A DNA stretch of 64,000 bases, from positions 1-64,000 of the forward strand of contig NZ_JAMWEG010000012.1 of the NCBI RefSeq assembly GCF_025460765.1, read 5' to 3'. The DNA is from Micromonospora sp. MA102. GTDB taxonomy: Bacteria > Actinomycetota > Actinomycetes > Mycobacteriales > Micromonosporaceae. The first letter of the stretch is position 1. Every line of letters begins with the position of its first letter. Of this stretch, positions 33,343-40,134 are shown piece by piece. The position numbers were made by a program, and so were the translations under genes. Below the pieces are notes generated by a model that was given only the letters and a program-made list of their open reading frames with translations, ran no database searches and had not been told where the DNA came from.

Positions 33343-33373
33343 TTGACCTCGAGCGCGCTCGAACTCCTACGGT
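33343..33373 (+). promoter_or_regulatory. MerR-type promoter with 19-bp spacer and palindromic operator
   Basis: TTGACC (33343-33348) and TACGGT (33368-33373) are separated by 19 bp, the overlong spacer typical of MerR-activated promoters. The spacer contains the perfect 14-bp dyad TCGAGCGCGCTCGA (33349-33362). Activation by a MerR/SoxR-family protein of the following aldo/keto reductase is likely; the regulator gene is not in the window. Confidence 0.7.
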
Positions 33374-33426
33374 GACCGCACCGGCCGCCGCCCGGTCAGC
33401 GCGGCGTCACTCCCAGGGAGCCCTCC

Positions 33427-34476
33427 ATGCGTCACCGCGTCCTCGGCGGCACCGGCATCCAGGTCAGCGTCCACTGCCTCGGCACCATGATGTTCGGCAC
33501 CGTCGGCAACCCCGACCACGACGACTGCGCCCGGATCGTCCACACCGCCCTCGACCGGGGGATCAACTTCGTGGACACCGCCGACATGTACTCGGCGGGC
33601 GAGTCGGAGGTGATCGTCGGCAAGGCGCTGCGGGGCCGGCGTGACGACGTGGTCCTGGCCACCAAGGTGCACTTCCCGATGGGGGAGGGGCCCAACCGGG
33701 GCGGGAACTCGCGGCGCTGGATCGTCCGCGCGGTCGAGGACAGCCTGCGCCGCCTCGGCACTGACTGGATCGACCTCTACCAGGTGCACCGGCCCGACCA
33801 CACCACGGACGTCGAGGAGACCCTCGGGGCGCTCACCGACCTGGTCCGGGCCGGCAAGATCCGGGCGTTCGGGTGCTCGACCTTCCCGGCCGAGGAGATC
33901 GTCGAGGCGCAGCACGTGGCGGAGCGGCGGGCGCTCGGCCGGTTCCGCACCGAGCAGCCGCCGTACTCGATCCTGGCCCGCGGGATCGAGACCGCGGTCC
34001 TGCCGGTCTGCCGGCGGTACGGCATGGGCGTGCTGGTGTGGAGCCCGCTGGCCTCCGGCTTCCTCACCGGGCGGTACCGGCAGGGGGCGGCCGTGGACCT
34101 CACCGCCGGCCGGCCGGCGCGCACCCCGGCCCGGTTCGACCCGGCGCTGCCCGGCAACGCCGCCAAGTACGCCGCCGTCGAGGAACTGGTCGCGCTCGCC
34201 GAGGAGGTCGGCTGCTCGCTGCCCGAGCTGGCCGTCGCGTTCACCGCGGCCCACCCGGCCGTCACCTCGACGATCATCGGGCCGCGCACCCTGGAGCAGC
34301 TGGAGGGCCTGCTCAAGGGGGCGGCGCTCACGCTGGACGACGCGGTGCTGGACCGGATCGACGAGATCGTCCCGCCCGGCACGAACCTCTACCAGCCGGA
34401 CGGCGTCTGGTCCCCGCCCGCGCTCACCGACCCGGCACTGCGGCGGCGTCCCGCGGCCGAGCGCGCCGCCGCCTGA
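33427..34476 (+). CDS. Aldo/keto reductase
   Basis: The 349-residue NADPH-dependent reductase converts aldehydes or ketones to alcohols. The catalytic tetrad is present: Asp50 ('NFVDTAD'), Tyr55 ('MYSAGESE'), Lys80 ('LATKVHF') and His121 ('YQVHRPD'). The NADP-binding end 'VTSTIIGPRTLEQLEGLLKGAALTLDD' is intact. It resembles the YajO/general-stress AKR branch. ATG 33427 is about 55 bp downstream of a MerR-type promoter, implying induction by redox-active or toxic small molecules. The C-terminal coding end 'ERAAA' lies in a tandemly duplicated 49-bp unit that continues past the stop codon. Confidence 0.92.
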   Translation: MRHRVLGGTGIQVSVHCLGTMMFGTVGNPDHDDCARIVHTALDRGINFVDTADMYSAGESEVIVGKALRGRRDDVVLATKVHFPMGEGPNRGGNSRRWIVRAVEDSLRRLGTDWIDLYQVHRPDHTTDVEETLGALTDLVRAGKIRAFGCSTFPAEEIVEAQHVAERRALGRFRTEQPPYSILARGIETAVLPVCRRYGMGVLVWSPLASGFLTGRYRQGAAVDLTAGRPARTPARFDPALPGNAAKYAAVEELVALAEEVGCSLPELAVAFTAAHPAVTSTIIGPRTLEQLEGLLKGAALTLDDAVLDRIDEIVPPGTNLYQPDGVWSPPALTDPALRRRPAAERAAA

Positions 34477-34576
34477 CCCCGCCCGGGACGGGTGCCGTCC
34501 TCCGGTCCAGCGCGCCGCCGCCTGACCCCGCCCGGGACGGGTGCCGTCTCGCGGCCGGGCGCGCCGCCGCCTGACC
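34461..34576 (+). repeat. Tandem 49-bp repeat derived from the gene's 3' end
   Basis: Three copies start at 34461, 34510 and 34559. The first two share an identical 39-base core that begins with the last codons and TGA stop of the aldo/keto reductase gene and includes CCCGCCCGGGACGGG; the third is cut after 18 bases. Copies differ in the ten bases between cores. It looks like replication slippage that duplicated the gene's tail, and the CCCG/CGGG dyad may give tandem weak terminators. Confidence 0.85.
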
Positions 34577-34668
34577 GGACCGGGACCGCCGGACCCCCGG
34601 GCGCGCCGGCCGTGGCGTGGGCCGGTGCGGCGTTGCCGACGCCGCCGTCCTCGGGCAGGATGCGCGGA

Positions 34669-35736
34669 ATGGCCCGCCCGTCCGTCCGCCACGCCATCGC
34701 CGTCGCGGCCGTGCTCGCCCTGCTCGCCGCCGGCTGCGCCGAACCGGCAGACCCGCCGGCCGCCGCGCCGACGCCCAGCGGCGGGGGCGCCGCGACGCCG
34801 GCCCCGCCGGCCGTCCCGTCACCCGTCCCGGCCGCCCGCGCCGGGCTCGGCGGCCGGCCGAGCCCGAGCGCCCGGCCGTGCGGGGTCTTCCCGGCGGACA
34901 ACGTCTGGCACGCCGACGTCTCCCGGCTGCCGGTGCACCCGCGCTCGGCCGCGATGGTCGCCGCGATCGGCGGCGGCGCCACGGTGCACGCCGACTTCGG
35001 CTCCGGCCGCTGGGAGGGCGCGCCGATCGGCATCCCGGTCACCGTCGTCCCCGCCGGCCAGCGGCGGGTCCCGGTCAGCTTCGCGTACGCCGGCGAGAGC
35101 GACCCGGGGCCGTACCCGGTCCCGCCGGACGCGGCGGTCGAGGGTGGACCGAACGGCACCGGCGACCGGCACGTGATTGTCTGGGACCGGGCGGCCTGCC
35201 GGGCGTACGAGCTGTTCGACGCGCACCGGTCCGGCGCCGGCTGGCGGGCCGGCTCGGGCGCCGTCTTCGACCTGCGCTCGAACAGGCTGCGCCGGGCCGG
35301 CTGGACCTCCGCCGACGCGGCCGGACTGTCCATCCTGGCCGGGCTGGTGCGCTACGACGAGGTGGCCGCCGGCCGGATCGACCACGCGCTGCGGGTGACC
35401 GTGCCGCGCACCCGCACCGGCTGGACCTGGCCGGCCACCCACTCGGCCTCGTCGGCGACCGACCCGGCGCTGCCGCAGCTCGGCCAGCGGTTGCGCCTCA
35501 AGCGTTCGGTGGACCTGTCCGGGCTGCCCCGGCAGGCCCGGATCGTCGCCGAGGCGATGCAGCGTCACGGGCTGATCGTCGCCGACCACGGCTCGGCCTG
35601 GTTCGTCTCGGGCGCCCCCGACCCGCGCTGGGACAACGACGCCCTGCACGCCCTCGGCGGCCTGCGCGGCAGCGACTTCGAGGTGGTGGACGCCGCGGGG
35701 CTGATGGTGAGCGGAGGGTCGGGCGCCACCCGCTGA
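34669..35736 (+). CDS. Hypothetical lipoprotein
   Basis: The 355-residue protein starts with a lipoprotein signal ('VAAVLALLAAGC', Cys23) followed by a Pro/Ala/Ser linker to about residue 75. The folded part contains 'CGVFPADNVWHADVSRLPVHPRSAAMVAAIGGGATVHADFGSGRWEGAPIGIPVTVV', 'GPNGTGDRHVIVWDRAACRAYELFDAHRSGAGWRAGSGAVFDLRSNRLRRAGWTSADAAGLSILAGLVRYDEV' and a final 'HGLIVADHGSAWFVSGAPDPRWDN'. I do not recognise a named family. Several conserved His and Asp residues in the last block could be an enzyme site, but this is only an impression. ATG 34669 has AGGA eight bases before it; ATG 34660 is an alternative. It is likely anchored on the outer face of the membrane. Confidence 0.6.
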   Translation: MARPSVRHAIAVAAVLALLAAGCAEPADPPAAAPTPSGGGAATPAPPAVPSPVPAARAGLGGRPSPSARPCGVFPADNVWHADVSRLPVHPRSAAMVAAIGGGATVHADFGSGRWEGAPIGIPVTVVPAGQRRVPVSFAYAGESDPGPYPVPPDAAVEGGPNGTGDRHVIVWDRAACRAYELFDAHRSGAGWRAGSGAVFDLRSNRLRRAGWTSADAAGLSILAGLVRYDEVAAGRIDHALRVTVPRTRTGWTWPATHSASSATDPALPQLGQRLRLKRSVDLSGLPRQARIVAEAMQRHGLIVADHGSAWFVSGAPDPRWDNDALHALGGLRGSDFEVVDAAGLMVSGGSGATR

Positions 35737-35777
35737 TATCCCTCGCCGGTCCCGGCCGGTCGGGTCACACTGTCCGG

Positions 35778-36326
35778 GTGGATCATCGTGACCTGGTGCG
35801 GGTCAGCAAGCGGATGTCCCTGGCGCTGCGCCACCGCCCCGACCTGTTCCAGCTGACGCTCGACGGGGCCGGCTGGGTGCCGGTCGCCGACCTGCTCGCC
35901 GCGCTGCGGATCACCCGGGCCGACCTGGACGCCGTGGTGGCCGGCAACGACAAGCAGCGCTTCGCCGTCGTACGCGGCTCCGACGGGGTCGACCGGATCC
36001 GGGCCAGTCAGGGCCACTCCGTCCCGGTCGACCTAGGCCTGGCGCCGGCGACCCCGCCGGACCGGCTGTTCCACGGCACCAGCGCGGCCGTCCTGCCCGC
36101 GATCCGCGCCGAGGGGCTGCGCCGGGCCCGCCGCCACCACGTGCACCTGTCTCCCGACGAGGAGACCGCCCGCCGGGTCGGTGCCCGCCGCAGCGACGCC
36201 GTGGTGATCCTGACGATCGACGCCGCCGCCATGTCCGCCAACGGCTACCCCTTCTACCGCAGCGCCAACGGCGTCTGGCTCACGGACACCGTCCCACCCG
36301 CCTACCTCACGGCCCCGGCCGGTTGA
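35778..36326 (+). CDS. kptA: RNA 2'-phosphotransferase (Tpt1/KptA family)
   Basis: The family removes an internal 2'-phosphate from RNA by transferring it to NAD+, giving ADP-ribose 1'',2''-cyclic phosphate and nicotinamide. The 182-residue protein has 'SKRMSLALRHRP' (with Arg18 and His19), 'LFHGTSAAVLPAIRAEGL', 'HHVHLSPDEETARRVGARR' and 'FYRSANGVWLTDTVPPAYL', the RNA- and NAD-binding blocks. GTG 35778 is the only start that keeps the N-terminal motif. Bacteria have no known tRNA splicing that leaves 2'-phosphates, so the natural substrate is uncertain. Its stop codon lies inside a palindromic element. No RNA ligase is adjacent. Confidence 0.88.
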   Translation: MDHRDLVRVSKRMSLALRHRPDLFQLTLDGAGWVPVADLLAALRITRADLDAVVAGNDKQRFAVVRGSDGVDRIRASQGHSVPVDLGLAPATPPDRLFHGTSAAVLPAIRAEGLRRARRHHVHLSPDEETARRVGARRSDAVVILTIDAAAMSANGYPFYRSANGVWLTDTVPPAYLTAPAG

Positions 36327-36382
36327 TCATGAAGTTATGACCACCGACAGCGGCGTGTCGGGGCGACAACCTCATGATCAAC
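36322..36382. repeat. REP-like palindrome between convergent genes
   Basis: GTTGATCATGAAGTTA at 36322-36337 pairs with CAACCTCATGATCAAC at 36367-36382 with two mismatches, and the loop holds a second stem, CCGACA/TGTCGG. The KptA stop codon lies inside the left arm. The form resembles REP-type or bidirectional terminator elements; the arm is AT-richer than its surroundings. Confidence 0.7.
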
Positions 36383-36401
36383 GAGCTGGGGGCGGGGTGG
36401 G

Positions 36402-37673
36402 TCAGTGCGCCGTGACCGGGTGGTGGACGACGGCGTCGAAGAGGTAGGCGAGGGTGTTCGGGGCGGCCCGGTCGGGTTGGGTCGCGCCCGTGGTGTCGGT
36501 GGCGCGGGCGCGAAGGGTGAACCGGCCCGGCGCCGGGGGACGCCAGCGGGCCGTCCAGCGCTGCCAGGCCCCGCCCCGGTCGGCCGCCACCAGGTCGGCC
36601 GGGCGCCAGCCGTCGCCGGTGTCCACCTCGACCCGCTCGATCGGGCCGTTGCCGGACCAGGACCGGCCGTGCAGCAGCACCTCGGCGCCGGCCGGCACGC
36701 GGGCGTCCCACGCCAGCTCGAACGCGCTCTTCACCGGCTGCGCGCCCAGCACCGTGCCCCCGACCGGGTGCCCCGGGCCGAACATCCGGTAGAACCGGGT
36801 GTTCCACGGGGAGAACAGGGGAGTGGTGGACACCTCGACGGGGCCCACCCACTTGATCGAGGCGATGCCGATCCAGCCGGGCACCACGAGGCGGACCGGG
36901 AAACCGTGGTCGGGCGGGAGCGGCTCGCCGTTCATCTCGTACGCCAGCAGCACGTCGTCGAGGGCCTTGGCGATCGGCAGCGGGCGGCGTACGCGGCCCA
37001 GGTTGATCCCGCCGGTCACGTAGTCCGGGTCCAGCCCCTCGGGCATCACGTCGACCGCGTCGTCCCGCAGCCCGGCCAGGCGCAGCACGGTGCCCAGCCG
37101 GACGCCGCGCCAGCGGGCCACGCCGACCCCGCCCAGCCCCCAGGCCACCCCCGGTGCCGGCTCGCCCTGCTGCTCGGCGAAGTAGCGCCGCCCGTTGCCG
37201 GCGCACTCGAGGAGCGCGTCGCTGTCCTCGGCAGGCAGCCGGCGCAGCTCGTCGAGGCTGAACTCGACCGGGGCGTCCCGGGTGGGCGCGTCCCGCAGCC
37301 CGGTGCCGAACAGGCGCAGCCGCCAGGTGTCGGCGTCCAGCCGGGGCGTCTCGGTGTGGTTGCGGACGAAGAACCGGTCGTTCGGGACCACGTACCCCTG
37401 CCCGGCGAGCGCCGTCCAGCGCATCTCGGCGTTGGTGTCCAGCGGGCGCAGCAGCTCCGGCGGCAGCGGCTTGGCGATCGGCGTACCGGGATCGACGCCG
37501 ACCGGCGCGGACGCCATGGCGACCGGCTCGCGCTCGGCCGCCGCGGCGGTCAGGGCGGCCATGGCCACCCCCAGCTCCAGCAGCCGGTCGCGGTCGACGC
37601 CCGCGCCGCGGGCCTCCCCGGCGAGCCACTGCCGGCTCCGGCGGGTGTCGTGGTCGGCTTCGGCGTGGGACAC
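36402..37673 (-). CDS. Sulfite-oxidase-family molybdopterin-dependent oxidoreductase
   Basis: The 423-residue protein has the sulfite oxidase Moco fold (about residues 60-300) and a C-terminal Mo-co dimerisation domain. Cys157 in 'DALLECAGNGRRYF' is the molybdenum ligand; 'GGVGVARWRGVRLGTVL', 'PDHGFPVRLVVPGWIGIASIKWVGPVEV' and 'SAFELAWDARVPAGAEVLLHGRSWSGNGPIERVEV' are characteristic. No heme domain and no signal peptide is present, so it seems to be cytosolic. GTG 37673 is chosen because GGAGG lies seven bases before it; an upstream ATG would add 11 Arg-rich residues. It needs molybdate, which the mod operon in this window imports. Electron acceptor and true substrate are unknown. Confidence 0.88.
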   Translation of the reverse strand: MSHAEADHDTRRSRQWLAGEARGAGVDRDRLLELGVAMAALTAAAAEREPVAMASAPVGVDPGTPIAKPLPPELLRPLDTNAEMRWTALAGQGYVVPNDRFFVRNHTETPRLDADTWRLRLFGTGLRDAPTRDAPVEFSLDELRRLPAEDSDALLECAGNGRRYFAEQQGEPAPGVAWGLGGVGVARWRGVRLGTVLRLAGLRDDAVDVMPEGLDPDYVTGGINLGRVRRPLPIAKALDDVLLAYEMNGEPLPPDHGFPVRLVVPGWIGIASIKWVGPVEVSTTPLFSPWNTRFYRMFGPGHPVGGTVLGAQPVKSAFELAWDARVPAGAEVLLHGRSWSGNGPIERVEVDTGDGWRPADLVAADRGGAWQRWTARWRPPAPGRFTLRARATDTTGATQPDRAAPNTLAYLFDAVVHHPVTAH

Positions 37674-37918
37674 GGGTGACCTCCGGAGGCTCGGCGACGC
37701 TGCCATTCCTATTCAATCAGTGGGACTTTTCGTCGATGCCTCGCAGGTCGGGGTCCGGTGGCGGGCACGTCGAGGCGGCCGAGCCGCCGCCGCAGGGCGC
37801 CGAGGGTGGGTTCGTCGGTGCGGCATCCGGCGGGCGCGCCGGCCGCCGACGTGCCGGCGAGCGTGCCGTTCACGCCGCAACCCGTGCCGGCCGCCGCCCA
37901 GGACTGAGGGGGGCCGCC
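37674..37918. other. 245-bp intergenic region without a supported gene
   Basis: Bases 37702-37735 are unusually A/T-rich (ATTCCTATTCAATCAGTGGG) and probably hold the promoter of the minus-strand sulfite-oxidase-like gene. An imperfect TCCTA/GTGGGA dyad lies there. From 37740 to 37918 the plus strand can be translated for about 60 codons, but it is Arg-rich, has no ribosome site and looks like random GC-rich sequence. Confidence 0.5.
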
Positions 37919-37962
37919 TCAGCCGGCGTGCTGGCCGGGGTCAGCCGGCGTGCTGGCCGGCG
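37919..37962 (-). repeat. 22-bp tandem duplication at a gene's 3' end
   Basis: The unit starting TCAGCCGGCGTGCTGGCCGG occurs at 37919 and again at 37941. The second copy is the end of the NUDIX gene including its stop; the first is an extra copy just downstream of it. This parallels the duplicated tail of the aldo/keto reductase gene. Confidence 0.8.
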
Positions 37963-38456
37963 AGGAAATCGGCAAGCACCCGGGTGTGCGTGGAGAACGC
38001 CAGCTCGACCGGCTCGGTGAGGACCAGCCACTCGGTGGCCTCCTCGGTCGGCGCCGACGGGGGCAGGTCACCGACCGGCCGCTCGGGCAGCACGCCGAAG
38101 ACCATCATGGTGCCGCCGGCCGGCGCCCCGTGCACCGCGAACAGCCGCGCCTCGTCGGCCTCGGCGAGCAGGCCGGTCTCCTCCCGCAGCTCGCGGACCA
38201 GAGCCTCGGACCACTCCTCGCCGTACTCGATGAATCCGCCCGGCAGGGCGAGCTGCCCGCGGGCCGGCTCGATGTCCCGGCGGACCACCACCACGCCGAG
38301 GCCGTCCGGGGTGCGGACCGGCAGCACGGCGACCGCGACGGGCAGCGGGTTGCGCCACACCGTCTCCCCGCAGGCCGGGCAGACGCGCGGCCACCCGGCC
38401 TCCGCCGGGTAGGCCACGCCGCAGAACGAGCAGTGCGAGTACGCGGCGGAGGTCAC
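37941..38456 (-). CDS. NUDIX hydrolase with zinc ribbon (NudC-like)
   Basis: The 171-residue protein starts with a four-Cys zinc ribbon (Cys9, Cys12, Cys26 and Cys29) and then a NUDIX domain whose box 'GGFIEYGEEWSEALVRELREETGL' (73-96) is complete, with catalytic glutamates in 'REETG'. The zinc-ribbon plus NUDIX order is like NADH pyrophosphatases (NudC), which cleave NAD(H) or NAD-capped RNA, but the length is shorter and the NudC 'SQPWPFP' motif is not seen. GTG 38456 is the only start before the zinc ribbon. Its final codons lie in a 22-bp duplication. Confidence 0.83.
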   Translation of the reverse strand: MTSAAYSHCSFCGVAYPAEAGWPRVCPACGETVWRNPLPVAVAVLPVRTPDGLGVVVVRRDIEPARGQLALPGGFIEYGEEWSEALVRELREETGLLAEADEARLFAVHGAPAGGTMMVFGVLPERPVGDLPPSAPTEEATEWLVLTEPVELAFSTHTRVLADFLAGQHAG

Positions 38457-38496
38457 GCCGCTGCACGTTACCCGCCCGGCCGCCCCGGTGCGCCCG

Positions 38497-39024
38497 TCAC
38501 CCGTCCGCGCGGGGTGTCTCCGGGTGCCGCAGCCGGTCCGCGATGCGGCGGACGTCCGCCATCGTCATCCCGGTCCGCTGCGCCACCGCGAGCGGGTGGT
38601 CGGTCGGCTCCACCTCCACCAGCGGCCTCCGGCCGACCGGCTGGGTGTGCACGTGGGTCTTGAGCTCCAGGGTGCTCCGGCCGTAGCCGGGGAGCTCGGT
38701 GGACAGCCAGCCGAAGTAGGGCGGCTCCGACTCGCGGCCGGGGCTCTCCCACAGCTCGACGGTGCGGCCGAAGCTCGCCGCGCTGAGCGACACCCAGACG
38801 CCCCAGGAGAAGGACCCCTCGGCGTCACGCAGCGGGATGTCGATGGTGCCCTGGACGAAGAAGTGCTCGCCGTTGATGACGCAGAGGTCCGGCGTCAGCT
38901 CGCTGCCGTCCGCCGCCGCGACCGCGTCGGACCAGTACGCGGGTGCGGGGGTGCGGTAGGACCGGGGTGCGTCCTCGTGGCGCAGGCCGCAGGTGCCGCA
39001 GGTGTAGCCGGGGGAGTCGTGCAC
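38497..39024 (-). CDS. DUF2199 domain protein
   Basis: The 175-residue protein begins 'YTCGTCGLRHEDAPRSYRTPAPAYW', where Cys9 and Cys12 probably start a zinc knuckle, and contains 'DLCVINGEHFFVQGTIDIPLRDAEGSFSWGVWVSLS' and 'GRRPLVEVEPTDHPLAVAQRTGMTMADV', matching DUF2199. Function is unknown. GTG 39024 is the first start with the Cys motif. It is 10 bp from the NADAR gene stop and 40 bp from the NUDIX start on the same strand, so the three may share a transcript. Confidence 0.75.
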   Translation of the reverse strand: MHDSPGYTCGTCGLRHEDAPRSYRTPAPAYWSDAVAAADGSELTPDLCVINGEHFFVQGTIDIPLRDAEGSFSWGVWVSLSAASFGRTVELWESPGRESEPPYFGWLSTELPGYGRSTLELKTHVHTQPVGRRPLVEVEPTDHPLAVAQRTGMTMADVRRIADRLRHPETPRADG

Positions 39025-39034
39025 GCGCGTGACC

Positions 39035-39607
39035 CTAGCCGAGCACGCCTTCGGCGGGCGCGCGGAGGGCGGCGCGGGCCTCCATGAGGGCGAAGCCGAG
39101 CAGGTTGTCGCCCCGCCACCGCGCCGGGTCCTCGGCGCGCGGGTCGTCGGCCGCCAGCCCGATGCCCCAGATGTGGTCCACCGGGCTCGCCTCGACCAGC
39201 ACCCGCTCGCCGGTGCCGAGCAGGAACCGGCCCAGCTGCTCGTGCTGGCCGAACTTGGCCACGCTGCCGGCCACCACGATGTCGTAGCGGCGGGCCGCCC
39301 AGATCGCCTCGTCGAACCCGCGGACCTGCCGGCCGAGCGCCTTGGCCCGCTGCGGGTGCGCGGCGGTCAGCACCCGCTCGGCCATCCCGTCGTCACCGAA
39401 CAGGGTGGCCTTGTGCCACATCATCCAGTGCTCGGCGGTGGCGTACGTGCGGCCGTCGACTGTGAACGGCGCGGGCCACCACTGGCTCAGGCAGCCGGCG
39501 CCGACGCTGCCGTCGCGCTGCGGGCGGTGCCCCCAGAAGTGCAGGTATCTCACCCGGGCTCCGGAGTGGACGGCGGCGGTCAGCTCGGCGACGGATCGGA
39601 TCGGCAC
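39035..39607 (-). CDS. NADAR family protein (YbiA/RibX-like)
   Basis: The 190-residue protein has the NADAR fold: 'YLHFWGHRP', 'LSQWWPAPFTVDGRTYATAEHWMMWHKATLFGDD', 'AERVLTAAHPQRAKALGRQVRGFDEAIWAARRYDIVVAGSVAKFGQHEQLGRFLLGTGERVLVEASPVDHIWGIGLA'. These are the substrate and catalytic blocks. Known members hydrolyse N-glycosidic bonds in early riboflavin intermediates or remove ADP-ribose from guanine bases. GTG 39607 is taken as start because the upstream extension is unconserved; no strong ribosome site is seen, so the exact start is uncertain. It is divergent from a small gene at 39729. Confidence 0.83.
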   Translation of the reverse strand: MPIRSVAELTAAVHSGARVRYLHFWGHRPQRDGSVGAGCLSQWWPAPFTVDGRTYATAEHWMMWHKATLFGDDGMAERVLTAAHPQRAKALGRQVRGFDEAIWAARRYDIVVAGSVAKFGQHEQLGRFLLGTGERVLVEASPVDHIWGIGLAADDPRAEDPARWRGDNLLGFALMEARAALRAPAEGVLG

Positions 39608-39728
39608 GACCGCCAGTCTGCCCGAGGGCACCGACAGGTCGCCGCCGCATTTCCCCGGGGCGGAATCCCTTCGCGCCGCGCCGTCGCCGCCGATAACCTG
39701 CCTGGACCTGACGTGGAAGGAGGAGACG

Positions 39729-40076
39729 GTGGAGACCATCACGCTGTGGCGACCGACCGGGCCGGAGGAGCTGGCCCTGGTCGAGGCGTCCGGCTGGCGC
39801 GCGTGGCCGCCCCGCCTCCCGGACCAGCCCATCTTCTACCCGGTGCTCACCGAGGAGTACGCCGTGCTGATCGCCCGGGACTGGAACGTCCCGGCCTCCG
39901 GCGTCGGGTACGTGACCCGGTTCGCGGTACGGCGCGACTTCGCCGACCGCTACCCGGTCCGCCAGGTCGGTGGCCGGGAGATCCGGGAACTCTGGATCCC
40001 CGCCGAGGACGTGCCTTTGCTCAACGCCCACCTCGTCGGCCGCATCGAGGTCGTGCACGAGTTCCACCCTGCCTGA
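39729..40076 (+). CDS. Conserved hypothetical protein (115 aa)
   Basis: The compact 115-residue protein reads 'ITLWRPTGPEELALVEASGWRAWPPRLPDQPIFYPVLTEEYAVLIARDWNVPASGVGYVTRFAVRRDFADRYPVRQVGGREIRELWIPAEDVPLLNAHLVGRIEVVHEF'. I recall this family being widespread in bacteria and sometimes auto-named ADP-ribosylation/crystallin J1, without a clear domain basis, so I do not assign a function. GTG 39729 follows a very good AAGGAGGAG site. The stop codon lies within a palindromic element that also contains the end of the convergent SRPBCC gene. Confidence 0.68.
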   Translation: METITLWRPTGPEELALVEASGWRAWPPRLPDQPIFYPVLTEEYAVLIARDWNVPASGVGYVTRFAVRRDFADRYPVRQVGGREIRELWIPAEDVPLLNAHLVGRIEVVHEFHPA

Positions 40077-40134
40077 CCTCGCGATCGTGCCCGTGTCCGG
40101 ACCGTGGGCACGGGCACGATCGGCGGAGGTCAGG
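40072..40134. repeat. Large imperfect palindrome holding both convergent stop codons
   Basis: CCTGACCTC (40072-40080) pairs with GAGGTCAGG (40126-40134) and GATCGTGCCCGTG (40083-40095) pairs with CACGGGCACGATC (40109-40121), separated by a small asymmetric bulge. The stop codons of both flanking genes lie in the outer stem. It is a strong bidirectional terminator and may be a family of dispersed repeats. Confidence 0.8.

Noticed and set aside
34461..34576. Regularly spaced repeats as a CRISPR array
   Set aside because: The 10-base intervals between 39-base cores are too short for spacers, there are no cas genes, and the unit begins inside a coding sequence.
37806..37910. Possible end of a protein gene on the plus strand (about 34 codons ending TGA at 37905-37907)
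   Set aside because: Its final residues have a protein-like look, but upstream the frame is Arg-rich with no start or ribosome site and no family match.
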